From: Mycobacterium sp. HUMS_12744610
Lineage (GTDB): Bacteria; Actinomycetota; Actinomycetes; Mycobacteriales; Mycobacteriaceae
Length of the DNA stretch: 64,000 nt
Direction of reading: 5' to 3'
NCBI RefSeq assembly: GCF_041206865.1
Contig: NZ_JBGEDP010000003.1
Coordinates: 62,001-126,000, forward strand
This document shows positions 33,524-42,854 of this stretch, piece by piece. The first letter of the stretch is position 1; each line of letters begins with the position of its first letter. Made by a program: the position numbers and the translations under genes. A model generated the notes under the pieces. The model saw only the letters and a list, made by a program, of their open reading frames with translations. It searched no databases and was not told where the DNA came from.

Positions 33524-34566
33524 TGGGCGGTGGTATTGACGACCTGATCATCGAATCCCAGGAACAGCACCGCCGCTATCACGGCTTGTTCGGGCATAAC
33601 CCGGCCGGCGGCGACGGGCTGCGGGACTTGGGCACTTACAGCCGCTCGGTCGGCAAGCAGGCCACCAGCGTCCGTGACGGGGTGATGAGGCTGGACTTCT
33701 CCACGAATGTGATGGGCCCCTTCGCCCAGGAGACCGGGTGGGACCACCTTCCTTTGGATGGGTTCGGCGGCGCGGCCGGCCGTGGCGGCATCGCGGCCGA
33801 TGGCAGCGCCCAAAACAACGTCGACGGCGGCAACGCTGTCGCCGGCAACGCCGACGCCGAAGCCGCTGAGATCGCCGCCGTGCCCGACCCCAACAGCCCC
33901 GCCGGTAAGGCGTCGATCCTGGCGATCATCCAGAAATACCAATCACAGAGTTCAGGCACCGTGGCCGACACGTCGGCCAGCGAGCAAGCCAACGGGGCGC
34001 AGGCCGCGACCGGTGGTAGCGACAACGACAGCAGCGACGATGATGACGGCCACCATCACCATCACCACGACGATGATGACGACTCCGGAGGCATGGGATC
34101 AGGTAGCGGGGGCGGCCTGATGGACATTCTTTCCTCGCTGCTCGGGGGTGGCGGAATGGGCGGACTGGGCAGCATGATGAGCCCCGAGGGCATGGGCGGC
34201 ATGGGCGGCGGTATGAGCCCCTACGGGTCTGACCCTTACGCCATGACCGCTGGAGCAAACGGAGCCGCACCTGCTGCGGCTGACCCTTTCGCCAGCACAC
34301 CCATCGGTGCCGCGGCCGGCAACACCACGGGGGCTTCAGCGGGCACCTCGGCCGACCCGTTCGCCTCTACCCCATCGACTGGTGCCAGCACTGTGGGCAA
34401 CACCTCTGGTGAACCCGCAGGTAGCGGTGAGCCGGCCGCCGGCGGTGGTGCGCAGAACAACGGTGGAAACTCGGAGGCGAAAACCACCGGCGCCACCAGC
34501 ACCGACCTGTCGGCCTTCGCCACCGGCGATAACACCTCGGTGCCCGCCGACCCGGCGGCAGGGTAA
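33523..34566 (+). CDS. Putative ESX-associated protein with Asp/His metal-binding run
   Basis: 347 residues. A helical N-terminal 60 residues (SQEQHRRYHGLFGHN), a Gly/Ala/Asn-rich part with a short helix (SPAGKASILAIIQKYQ), then SDDDDGHHHHHHDDDDDSG around residues 172-190, then Gly/Met-rich and Thr/Ser/Pro low-complexity to the end. The layout (helical head, repetitive Gly-rich tail) is like secreted Esp-type proteins. The Asp/His run could bind divalent metal. Within the plus-strand ESX operon; function unknown. Confidence 0.6.
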   Translation: MGGGIDDLIIESQEQHRRYHGLFGHNPAGGDGLRDLGTYSRSVGKQATSVRDGVMRLDFSTNVMGPFAQETGWDHLPLDGFGGAAGRGGIAADGSAQNNVDGGNAVAGNADAEAAEIAAVPDPNSPAGKASILAIIQKYQSQSSGTVADTSASEQANGAQAATGGSDNDSSDDDDGHHHHHHDDDDDSGGMGSGSGGGLMDILSSLLGGGGMGGLGSMMSPEGMGGMGGGMSPYGSDPYAMTAGANGAAPAAADPFASTPIGAAAGNTTGASAGTSADPFASTPSTGASTVGNTSGEPAGSGEPAAGGGAQNNGGNSEAKTTGATSTDLSAFATGDNTSVPADPAAG

Positions 34567-34583
34567 CGACCGAAACCACTGCC

Positions 34584-36479
34584 ATGGCTGTCATGTCCGC
34601 GCCGGTCGTCAACACCGCTGTCACCTCTTGGTGGTATGGGCAGGGACGCGCGGTCGAGGTCGCGCGGCGGTTGGAGACACTGCATGAGCTCACCCCGGCG
34701 CCGGGACCGGTTGGGGCGGTCACGGTGTCGCGTGGGCACTTGAGCGTGGCATTTCAAAAACCCCTTGCCTCGCCGCTGCCGACACCCTGGCAGCCCGCCG
34801 GCGGCGAGGCGCGTCTGGACTGGGGTGATGTCGATTCCGGCAGCCCGCCCGATCCCCATCACCCGGTCTATCTGGTGGTGCTGGGAGTCCAAGAGGACAC
34901 CGATGCGCTGGTCGTGCTCAACCTGGGGGCGTTCTCCCGCATCAGGATTTGCGGAGATCCCGACATCGCGCGCCGGTTGGTGACGCGATGGGTGTTCGAG
35001 CTGATCGCCACCCATCCCGCAACGACCGTGGGCATCACCGATGACATCTGGCCGGGTCCCACGACCCATTGGGTTCGGTCGGTGACCGCCGGCAAGGTCC
35101 CCGATGTCGATGTGCTGATCTGCGGGCCCGACGTCAGCTACGCCGACCGCGCGCAAATCGTGTCGTCGGCTTCCAGCCGTATCCTGATCGACCTGGGCGC
35201 CGACGCTGCCGTCACGACGACGTGGGTGGTGAACTGTGGGGCCGATCAGCGCGGCGAACTCAGCAACGGTCGCAGCACGGTCAGCGCCACGCTGATCATT
35301 CCCAACGGTGATGTCATCGACATGTGCCGCGAACTGCTGACAAAGCCCTCGCCGACGCCCGTCGCGGCGTTCACCAAGCCGACGCCTGTCGACGACGTCG
35401 ACCTCGGCTACGACAAGGATGACGATCCCGTTGACACCGACGATCCCGTTGACGGTGAGGCCGCCGACAACGGGCCGCCGCCGCAGTGGTCAGAGCTGGC
35501 ATCGATGAGTCCACCGCCCTCTGATGACCTGCACATCGATACGCGATCCCTTGAGCCGCCCAGCGTGTTCACGGCTGAAGCAAGCGCCGTCGACGACACC
35601 GTCATAGAGGCAGGCGGCGAGGCGGCTGTCGACGATTCCGCCGTGGAAGCCGGGCCCGGTGATATCGATCGGGCGTCATCGGTGCCCGCCGCGCCAGACC
35701 TGCCGGCCGAGCAGCCTCCCGCAGCCTCAAACCCCGGCAGGTCAGCGGCGGGGAGTTCGCCACGGGTCGCGGTGATCTGGAACCGCATCCTGGGCCCGGT
35801 AACCCTGTGCCCCCCACACAGCCCCGGAGAACTGCCCCGCGAGGCGCGGCTACGCGAGCTGACGGTGTATCTGCAAGATCAGGGCTCGGTGAAGATCGGC
35901 GACATCGTCGACGACGTCTGCGGTGGGGCCGCTGAAACAAGAACAGTCACCCAGCAACTGTCCATGCTGCGTCGGCGACTGGGGCCGATACATCCCGGCG
36001 GCAGCGACGCGTTCCCCCGCGCTGACCGCGAGGGCTACTACCATCTCCTTAAAGAGGTGCGCTCGGATTGGATGGAATTCGATCGGCTCGTCGACTTGAT
36101 CCCCGCCCGGTCAGAAACCGAACATCTCGTCGCCGCAATGGAACTCGTCACCGGGCCGCCGTTAGGCGGGATCGGCGACCACGACTGGATCTGGGCTGCG
36201 TCACTACGTGACCAATTGCGGAGCAGAGTCCCCGAGGCGGCCGCTGAGCTGGCGCAACGTTTCTACCAAGCCCGGAACTACAGCGCGGCACTGGAAGTTG
36301 CCAGCAAAGGGCTGTGGTACGACGCCCTGCGTCAAGATCTGCTCGCCGTTGCGCTGCGGTCAGCCGGTGAGAGCGGCAACCACGTCAGGTTCCGTGAACT
36401 ACGCGCGCACTACCTTGCCAAAGTGCCTGTCTGCGACCGTGATCCGGTCGTTCATGAACTCATCGGAAGGGCGGAATAA
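34584..36479 (+). CDS. BTAD-containing protein of the ESX-P locus
   Basis: 631 residues. N-terminal 240 residues form an alpha/beta domain without clear homology; a long acidic disordered linker (about 245-400); then a winged-helix-like segment (PGELPREARLRELTVYLQDQ, VTQQLSMLRRRLGP) and a bacterial transcriptional activator (BTAD) TPR-like domain to the C-terminus, as in SARP/EmbR regulators. BTAD proteins bind DNA or protein partners. In an ESX operon it may regulate expression or serve as an adaptor. The combination with this N-terminal domain is one I know only from such plasmid loci. Confidence 0.65.
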   Translation: MAVMSAPVVNTAVTSWWYGQGRAVEVARRLETLHELTPAPGPVGAVTVSRGHLSVAFQKPLASPLPTPWQPAGGEARLDWGDVDSGSPPDPHHPVYLVVLGVQEDTDALVVLNLGAFSRIRICGDPDIARRLVTRWVFELIATHPATTVGITDDIWPGPTTHWVRSVTAGKVPDVDVLICGPDVSYADRAQIVSSASSRILIDLGADAAVTTTWVVNCGADQRGELSNGRSTVSATLIIPNGDVIDMCRELLTKPSPTPVAAFTKPTPVDDVDLGYDKDDDPVDTDDPVDGEAADNGPPPQWSELASMSPPPSDDLHIDTRSLEPPSVFTAEASAVDDTVIEAGGEAAVDDSAVEAGPGDIDRASSVPAAPDLPAEQPPAASNPGRSAAGSSPRVAVIWNRILGPVTLCPPHSPGELPREARLRELTVYLQDQGSVKIGDIVDDVCGGAAETRTVTQQLSMLRRRLGPIHPGGSDAFPRADREGYYHLLKEVRSDWMEFDRLVDLIPARSETEHLVAAMELVTGPPLGGIGDHDWIWAASLRDQLRSRVPEAAAELAQRFYQARNYSAALEVASKGLWYDALRQDLLAVALRSAGESGNHVRFRELRAHYLAKVPVCDRDPVVHELIGRAE

Positions 36480-36482
36480 GAC

Positions 36483-36716
36483 ATGCACCAAATCATCCTC
36501 AGCCAGTTTGTCGACGACGATGACGACGTGATCACCACTGCGAGCACCGATCCTGAGGCGCTGTCGGTGTCGGTGCTACGCACCGGGGAAATCGTCGACG
36601 TCGACGTCGATTCGCAGCGGATGCGTCCACTAGGTGTCGACGGCTTCAGTGAATTATTTGTCGCCTGCGCCCAGGCGGCATTCGCCAGCCGCTACGACTC
36701 ACTACCCCAAGCGTGA
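36483..36716 (+). CDS. Small acidic hypothetical protein
   Basis: 77 residues beginning three bases after the BTAD gene. Acidic strand-rich (VDDDDDVITTAS, VDVDSQRMRPLG) with a C-terminal helix (ELFVACAQAAFASRY). Its profile and size resemble YbaB/EspL-like small proteins but are too short to assign. Co-transcribed with 34584-36479 and the EspC-like gene. Confidence 0.5.
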   Translation: MHQIILSQFVDDDDDVITTASTDPEALSVSVLRTGEIVDVDVDSQRMRPLGVDGFSELFVACAQAAFASRYDSLPQA

Positions 36717-36752
36717 CTGTCTCGGTCACACCGTCAAGAGAGCGAGGCCCCG

Positions 36753-37070
36753 ATGGCACATCTCAACGTTAATCCCGCCGATCTGGCAGGCGCCGCCGAG
36801 GAATACACCCAGCTGGCGGCAGCGGCTGCGGTGATCAGCCCCCGCGCTGCCGAGGAAATCAGCCGCATCATCGCCACCCACGGCGTGATGGGATATCCGG
36901 TGGCAGTGGGAATCCTCACCGGTTTGGCGCCGCGAGAAGCGAAAGTCAACGCCAAGGCCGCAGCGTTCACCAGCTATGCGCAACGATTCAGTGAACACGC
37001 GGCAAGCTACATCAGTGGAGACGCCGATGCCGCCGACGGCCTGCGTGGCATCGCTTTCGACACCGTGTAA
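36753..37070 (+). CDS. EspC-like (DUF2580-type) ESX substrate
   Basis: 105 residues. LNVNPADLAGAAEEYTQLAA, GYPVAVGILTGL and AASYISGDADAAD align residue for residue with the first 100 residues of the gene at 6492-7202; YISGD matches the YxxxD/E export signal. Such proteins fold as helical hairpins and are usually secreted with a partner encoded next door, here probably the large protein at 37087-39114. GAGAGCGAGG precedes the ATG. Confidence 0.75.
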   Translation: MAHLNVNPADLAGAAEEYTQLAAAAAVISPRAAEEISRIIATHGVMGYPVAVGILTGLAPREAKVNAKAAAFTSYAQRFSEHAASYISGDADAADGLRGIAFDTV

Positions 37071-37086
37071 TCGCAGGGGCTGACCG

Positions 37087-39114
37087 ATGCTCGACGTCAA
37101 CCCCGACACTCTGCGGGGTGTCGCGGAGTCGGTGCGCGACGCTGCAACAGCGCTCATCGACACCACCCAGTCGGCAACCCCAGGCTGCGGCGGCGACGAA
37201 GTCTCGCAGACGATCATGGACAACCTCAACGCCCGCCGTAAATGGTTGGCTGATCATGTGCGCACAGGGCACGAGCAGGCCTGGGGTGCTGCATCTGCGA
37301 CCGATGACACCGCAACATCCTTCGAACACGGCGATGCGGCGATGGCCGACATACTCGGCGGCGCTGCCGGCGGCGTGAGCAATGGCGGCAGTTCACGTCG
37401 CGGCGGACCGGGGCGGTCCAGCGCGACGCCCATGCCGTCGGTCAACCCCATTCCCGACATCAGTGGCCGCGACGGCGAATCGCTGGCCCGGCAATTGGAA
37501 TCCGGCGCCGGAGCCGCCCCCGCGGTGAGCGCGGCGGCGCAATGCAGCGCCCTGGCCGGCAAAGCTGCTCAGGCAGCAGCCCATTTCGCTGGAGCGCAAG
37601 CACTGTTGACCGCGTCGGGCACCTCCGAAGCGCACGGGCCGATGCTGGCGCGTCTGGCCAGGGCGCAAGTGTGGGCGCAGGGAGTGGCCGGGCACGCGCA
37701 AGATCTCGCTGAGAGCTACACCGCGGCTGCCCAAAGCCACATCGCCGCATGTGGTGCGGTCAGGTCCTCCCAGGAATGGGAAATGACCAAAACTTCCTTC
37801 AACGAAGCGGTTGCCGAAAACCAAGCGACCGGCGGGATGATGCAAGAGCGCGTGGAGGCGCTCAAAACGTTGCTGGATTCGATGCAGCAGGAAGCCGTCG
37901 CCGCGATGGGTGGCTACCAGTCGGCCGGGGAACTGTTCAGCATCCCCACTGTGGGTCTGCTGGACCCCCACGTCAGTCCTGATGGCCCGGCTGCTGCGCC
38001 GGACCCCGGTCCAGCTGCTGCAGCAGATCCGGAGATCCTTTCCGCGCCGCCGCCGGCGGGCATGCCCGGAACCGGCACGACCAACCTGGGAGGCCTGATA
38101 AGTACTGCGACGGCGGGATCGGCCCGCTCCGCGGTTCAAGCGCTCAGTGGGTCACTGAGCCCGGGCATCCCGGCAGCAGGCGGTTCCGGTTCATCCGGCA
38201 GCAGCGGGGCGGTTTTCCGCCCGGCTGGACTGCCTGGTGGCGCGTCGCCTACGGGCAGCCCAGGCGGTGCGGCGGCCTCGGGGCTCGGCGGTGGCATGGC
38301 GCCAGCGGGATCGCCTGCTGGCAGCCCTAACCCCAACTCCCCCAACGCAAGTAACGGACCGAACCCTGGGGCCGGTGAGCCGGGAGGGGTAGATCCCGGC
38401 CAGGACCCGGAAGCCATCGATGGTAGTGATCCCGACGATGACGACCAGACAGGCAATGCGACATCGCATTCCGGCGGTGACGACGGCGACCAATCGGGGC
38501 CGAACAGTATGCAAAATCTCCTCGGCCCGCTCATGGGTGCGGCCGGACCGGCGATGGGTGCATTAGGCAAAGGCGGTGGCGGTGGCGGTAATCCTCTGGA
38601 ATCGCTGGGGCAAGTGGCGCAATCACTGGAACAGCAACTCGGGAAACAATTCGGCGGCCACAAGGGTCATCCGCTGACGCCGTTGACGCACGCCGCGCCG
38701 CACCATCCCGGATCCGGACACCTTGGAGGCGGTGCGGCAAAAGGCGGGGGCGGGCTCGGTCACGTCGGCGCCTCGGTGCATCCGGCGGCCGCCAAGAGCA
38801 CGCCCGCGAGCCCGCCCCCGGGCGGTGCGTCGGGCAGCGGGCAGGGCGCCAGCACCGCGGCCGGGTCAGGGATGGGAGGTGCGGGCATGATGCCGATGGG
38901 CGCCGGCAGCAAGGGAGCCAAGCCGTCCGTAAAACCAAACATCTACCCCGAGCCGATCCAGACGCAGCCCGCCGGTACCGGACGTGCCGGAATAGTCGGC
39001 CGCGACCCCGCGCAGGCTGACCGATCAGTGCTGGATCCAGCGCAGGACAAATCGCGTCGTGAGCGGGTGGCCCGGAGGAAGAAATCGAGCACCGACGACG
39101 CCCTGGATTTGTAG
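37087..39114 (+). CDS. Large Esp-type putative ESX substrate with Gly/Pro-rich tail
   Basis: 675 residues. Two helical regions: residues 1-95 (LDVNPDTLRGVAESVRDAA, an EspC-like start) and about 135-285 (GKAAQAAAHFAGAQALL, ESYTAAAQSHIAACGAV, EALKTLLDSMQQEA), then about 350 residues of low-complexity Gly/Pro/Ser/Ala with a short GPLMGAAGPAMGALGKG hydrophobic stretch and a basic C-terminus (KSRRERVARRKKSS). This is the plan of EspB/EspE-type secreted proteins. It follows the EspC-like gene at 16 bases, so the pair may be co-secreted. No enzymatic motif. Confidence 0.65.
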   Translation: MLDVNPDTLRGVAESVRDAATALIDTTQSATPGCGGDEVSQTIMDNLNARRKWLADHVRTGHEQAWGAASATDDTATSFEHGDAAMADILGGAAGGVSNGGSSRRGGPGRSSATPMPSVNPIPDISGRDGESLARQLESGAGAAPAVSAAAQCSALAGKAAQAAAHFAGAQALLTASGTSEAHGPMLARLARAQVWAQGVAGHAQDLAESYTAAAQSHIAACGAVRSSQEWEMTKTSFNEAVAENQATGGMMQERVEALKTLLDSMQQEAVAAMGGYQSAGELFSIPTVGLLDPHVSPDGPAAAPDPGPAAAADPEILSAPPPAGMPGTGTTNLGGLISTATAGSARSAVQALSGSLSPGIPAAGGSGSSGSSGAVFRPAGLPGGASPTGSPGGAAASGLGGGMAPAGSPAGSPNPNSPNASNGPNPGAGEPGGVDPGQDPEAIDGSDPDDDDQTGNATSHSGGDDGDQSGPNSMQNLLGPLMGAAGPAMGALGKGGGGGGNPLESLGQVAQSLEQQLGKQFGGHKGHPLTPLTHAAPHHPGSGHLGGGAAKGGGGLGHVGASVHPAAAKSTPASPPPGGASGSGQGASTAAGSGMGGAGMMPMGAGSKGAKPSVKPNIYPEPIQTQPAGTGRAGIVGRDPAQADRSVLDPAQDKSRRERVARRKKSSTDDALDL

Positions 39115-39165
39115 GCCGATCTGCATGTTTCAGAAATGTCCTACTTTCGTGTAACCCTGTCGCCC

Positions 39166-39480
39166 ATGGATATCCCCCTGCATCCGCTGGTGGTCGCCGA
39201 AATGGCTCGCGGCCGTGACTTTCTCGACCGGGTCACCGCGGCGCGGCGCGCGGTGGCCAAGACCGAGTGCACGGTCGTGTGCCCCGATGGCGATAACACG
39301 ATCACCTTCGATGGGGATGGCATGGTGGTTGCCGCGGTGTTCGTCGAGGACATCTTTGACCGTTATCCCGGTGATCAACTCGGCGAGCAGCTGACCACGA
39401 TGTGCCAAGAGGGTTACACCGCAATTGATGAATCCGTTGACGCCGCGATCGCGCAAGCCCTGCGAGGATCGGCGACATGA
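39166..39480 (+). CDS. EspL-like / YbaB-family protein
   Basis: 104 residues from ATG 39166; ATG 39136 adds 10 residues without an RBS. Helix-strand-strand-strand-helix pattern (TECTVVCPDGDNTITFDGDG, then a long C-terminal helix) as in YbaB/EbfC and in EspL of ESX-1, which is also about 115 residues and lies next to eccA. EspL stabilises other Esp proteins in ESX-1. TGA overlaps the eccA start (ATGA). Confidence 0.6.
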   Translation: MDIPLHPLVVAEMARGRDFLDRVTAARRAVAKTECTVVCPDGDNTITFDGDGMVVAAVFVEDIFDRYPGDQLGEQLTTMCQEGYTAIDESVDAAIAQALRGSAT

Positions 39481-41327
39481 GTAGTAGCTTTGCCGCTGAA
39501 CGTCTATTCACGTCCAGTTGCGCGGCGCTGGGATTGGAGGTGTTCGGTCGGCGGCAAGTCGTCGACCAGGGGGCAGCTCGCGCCGGATTCGCGCGGCTAA
39601 CCGCTGAATTTCCGGCTCAATGCGACGGCTGGCGGGGATTAGCGGCTGCCGGTGAGGCCACCCGGGAAGTCATCGAGCAGGCGTACCGCACCCTGGACAG
39701 TTTCGGGAAGCTGCTATCGGAAACCGATGTCGCCGGCTACGGACTTGATTTCGCCTTCTCGACGGGCTTGTATGTGAATTTGCCGGCCGTCGGTCCCGAC
39801 GGGATCCGGCTTGCCTATGCCGCAGAACTTGCGAAGGCACGTGAGTTCGACGCCGCCCACGCGCTCCTCGACGACCGTCTTCTGGCCGCCTCTCCCCTGC
39901 ACGCGGGATGGGTTCTGGGTGTGGTCTTTTGGCTCTCGGGGCGCTGGCATGATGTGCGGCGCGTACTGGGCCGGCTCTTAGCGCTGCCGCAGCGCGAATG
40001 GATGATCGGCAATACCGGCGAGGTGGATGCATATCTACGTCAGGCGGTGACGGTGGCGCACGGGATCGCCGCGGCCAACCTGGGAATGTGGGACCAAGCA
40101 GCAAATGAGCTGGCCGAGCAGGGGTCGGGTCCGATCGCCGAGGCCAGCGCCGATGCCCTGTTGACGGCGGCGCTGAGTGCGCGGGCGCTGGATCGAACCG
40201 AGGTGGCAACCAGGCTGCTCAACGATGCCTACTCGGTGCCTGATGTCAGCCAGCAGACCCGCTCACGGATTGCCGATGCGTTGTCCAATCCCGATTTCGG
40301 GATCGAGCCGACAACGGCGACCCGAATCGAGGCGCGCACGGATTACTGGGATCAGGCCAGTGAGCCGGGGGAACGCGAATATCAGTGGCAGCTCGGCGCG
40401 GACCGGCGCGCCGAGCTGCGAGCCGAAGCGGCGCAGGAGCTGGCCGAGTTTGTCGGCATGGAAGACGTCAAAAACCAAGTGGCGCGGCTGGAATCGAGTG
40501 TGCGGGCGGCGAAGGCGCGTGAAGCGCGTGGGATGCCGACACGGAGCAAACCGCTGCACCTGGTCCTCAAAGGGCCTCCCGGAGTAGGGAAAACAACCAT
40601 CGCGCGAGTGATCGGCAAGCTGCTGTGCGCCGCGGAGGTGCTGCCCAGCGCGACATTCATTGAGGTCGGGCGTGGAGATCTTGTCGACAACAAGATCGGC
40701 GGAAGTGAAAACAAGGTTGCGGCTGTCGTGAAGCGCCTGCTCGACTCCGGTGGCGGAATTCTGTTCATCGACGAGGCCTACGCGCTGACCGACTCGGGAT
40801 CGAAGAACGATTTCGGTCCGATCGTGATCACGGAGTTGATGCGCGTAATGGTCGACTACGCCGACAAAGTGATGGTGATCGTGGCGGGATACGCCGACAA
40901 GATGGACGCATTTTTGGATTCCAACGAAGGCCTGCGGTCCCGGATTGGCCGCGAAATCATTCTGCCCGCCTACACCGTTGACGAGCTCGTGGAGATCGCG
41001 GTGCGGGTCGCTGCCCGCGGGGCCAGCGTGTTCGAAGATCTTGAGCCTCTGGGTGAGGTGTTCACCCGGCTGGCAGGCTCTGTACTGCTGGACACCCAGG
41101 GGGTGCTCCGCTCGGCGCTTGATGTCGTCGGCAACGGGCGATTCGTCAACATGCTGGTCGGGCTCGCTGAAGAAGAACGTGAATTCCGCCTCGACCAGGC
41201 TGGGCTGCTCGACACCGGCAGCGAAGAGGACTTGGAAACGCTGACCGGAGCTGACGTGCGTGCGGCGGCCGAGCGGCTACTTCAGGGCCACACCCTCATC
41301 CCGGTCGACGAAGGAGAGGGCCGATGA
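39477..41327 (+). CDS. eccA: EccA AAA+ ATPase of the ESX system
   Basis: 616 residues, cytosolic. N-terminal 300 residues are TPR-like helices; the CbxX/CfqX-type AAA+ domain carries Walker A LKGPPGVGKTT near residue 366, Walker B ILFIDEAYAL near 427 and a sensor/arginine-finger region (NEGLRSRIGREI). EccA is thought to release substrates such as PE/PPE from the EspG chaperone. Gene order eccA-eccB-eccC and overlaps at both ends (ATGA) are as in other ESX loci. Length normal. Confidence 0.93.
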   Translation: MSSSFAAERLFTSSCAALGLEVFGRRQVVDQGAARAGFARLTAEFPAQCDGWRGLAAAGEATREVIEQAYRTLDSFGKLLSETDVAGYGLDFAFSTGLYVNLPAVGPDGIRLAYAAELAKAREFDAAHALLDDRLLAASPLHAGWVLGVVFWLSGRWHDVRRVLGRLLALPQREWMIGNTGEVDAYLRQAVTVAHGIAAANLGMWDQAANELAEQGSGPIAEASADALLTAALSARALDRTEVATRLLNDAYSVPDVSQQTRSRIADALSNPDFGIEPTTATRIEARTDYWDQASEPGEREYQWQLGADRRAELRAEAAQELAEFVGMEDVKNQVARLESSVRAAKAREARGMPTRSKPLHLVLKGPPGVGKTTIARVIGKLLCAAEVLPSATFIEVGRGDLVDNKIGGSENKVAAVVKRLLDSGGGILFIDEAYALTDSGSKNDFGPIVITELMRVMVDYADKVMVIVAGYADKMDAFLDSNEGLRSRIGREIILPAYTVDELVEIAVRVAARGASVFEDLEPLGEVFTRLAGSVLLDTQGVLRSALDVVGNGRFVNMLVGLAEEEREFRLDQAGLLDTGSEEDLETLTGADVRAAAERLLQGHTLIPVDEGEGR

Positions 41328-42835
41328 CGACCAAGGTTCCGCCGGGATATGAGCGGCAGGGATTCAAATCACGCAGCGCGATCCAGCGTCCCGCCGCGGT
41401 GCGCAGCCGCCCGTGGGGGTTTGTCACCAAGCACCAGATCTCGGGGTGGCGGTTCCTGATCCGCAGAATCAGCAACGGGGTGGCACTGCAGGACACCGGG
41501 ATGATCACCGATCCGCTGCGTAGGCAGGGCCGGGCGCTGAGTATCGGAGGCTTGGTGGGGGTCGTGGTGTTGTGCGGTGGGGCTCTGCTGCTTCACATCC
41601 TCAAGCCGGCCGGGGTGAGCGGAACCCATCCGATCTTGGCGGAACGCTCGTCCAATGCGCTGTATGTGGTGGTCAATAACGAACTGCACCCGGTACTCAA
41701 CCTCACCAGCGCCCGGTTGATTGTCGGCAAGCCGGACGACCCCACCGGGGTCAAGTCCAACGAGATCGACAAGTTCCCGCTGGGAAACACTCTGGGTATA
41801 CCGGGGGCCCCGTCCCGTATGGTGCAAAGCCCGGTACGTGACGCCCGCTGGGTGGCCTGCGATTCGGTAGCGGGCGCTGCACCGGGCGTGACGATGATCG
41901 TGGGCGATCCGGTGCCTGGGGCCGGGCACGCGTCGCCGCTGGGAGACTCCTCAGCGGTGCTGGCCAGTCGTGGTGATGGAACCACTTGGCTGATCTGGGG
42001 TAACAAGCGCAGCCAAATCGATCTGACCAACGCCGCGGTGAGCGCGGCGCTGGGTATCAATACCGATACTCCGCCGCCGCGGCCTATCAACCGCCAGGTG
42101 TTGAACATGATTCCTGAGTCACCGCCGCTGACGGTGCCGTTTATCGCCAACGCGGGTGATCCCCCGCAGTTCGTGTGGCCTGCGCCCGGCGCGGCGCCGG
42201 TGATCGGCGCGGTCGTCGTCGACCACGAAGGTGATCAGGTGCGCCACTACGCGGTCACAATCCAAGGGCTGCAACCGATTTCGCCGGTCATCGCCGCTAT
42301 CCTGCGCGCCGACAACGCCCATGGCTTGGTCGATCCCCCAGTGTTGACGCCCGATCAGGTCGCCAAAGCCCCGTCGGTGCACCCCATCCCGGTCGAGGAC
42401 TACCCCGCGCAGCCTTTGACGGTGCTCGATCCGGGAATTGACCCGGTCATCTGCGGGCAATGGGTGAAATTGGATGGCGCCCCGACCTCGACGTTGACGT
42501 TGCTGGTCGGGCAGTCGCTGCCTGTGGCTGCCGATGCTGCGCCGGTGTCACTTGCCGGTGGCGGGCCGGGGGCAGCGGCGCGAGTGGTGATGCCCAAAGG
42601 GCGGGGATATTTCGTGCAAGTCACCGGTCAGCAACCGAAATCCATGACCAAGGAATCATTGTTCTGGTTGTCAGACCTGGGGGTGCGCTACGGGCTGGAG
42701 TCGACACCCAACGAAACCGCCGCGCCCGCCAAAGCGCTGGGATTGGCCAACCCGCTGCCGGTGCCCTGGTCGGTGCTGAGCCTGTTTGCGGCCGGACCCC
42801 CACTGTCGAAAGCTGATGCGCTGATCGCGCACTAG
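41324..42835 (+). CDS. eccB: EccB core membrane component of the ESX system
   Basis: 503 residues. Cytoplasmic basic N-terminus with FKSRSAIQRPAAVRSRPWG and VTKHQISGWRFLIRRI, the conserved EccB opening; one transmembrane helix at about 71-93; then the periplasmic R-domain structure with paired Cys (VACDSV and VICGQW) and many DP turns. Forms the inner-membrane complex with EccC, EccD and EccE. Overlaps eccA by ATGA and is followed 19 bases later by eccC. Confidence 0.93.
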   Translation: MTTKVPPGYERQGFKSRSAIQRPAAVRSRPWGFVTKHQISGWRFLIRRISNGVALQDTGMITDPLRRQGRALSIGGLVGVVVLCGGALLLHILKPAGVSGTHPILAERSSNALYVVVNNELHPVLNLTSARLIVGKPDDPTGVKSNEIDKFPLGNTLGIPGAPSRMVQSPVRDARWVACDSVAGAAPGVTMIVGDPVPGAGHASPLGDSSAVLASRGDGTTWLIWGNKRSQIDLTNAAVSAALGINTDTPPPRPINRQVLNMIPESPPLTVPFIANAGDPPQFVWPAPGAAPVIGAVVVDHEGDQVRHYAVTIQGLQPISPVIAAILRADNAHGLVDPPVLTPDQVAKAPSVHPIPVEDYPAQPLTVLDPGIDPVICGQWVKLDGAPTSTLTLLVGQSLPVAADAAPVSLAGGGPGAAARVVMPKGRGYFVQVTGQQPKSMTKESLFWLSDLGVRYGLESTPNETAAPAKALGLANPLPVPWSVLSLFAAGPPLSKADALIAH

Positions 42836-42854
42836 AGAACCGGAGAACCAGACG

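Noticed and set aside
34040..34085. His run as an engineered affinity tag or vector artefact
   Set aside because: It is internal, flanked by Asp runs in a continuous natural-looking gene, with mixed His codons.
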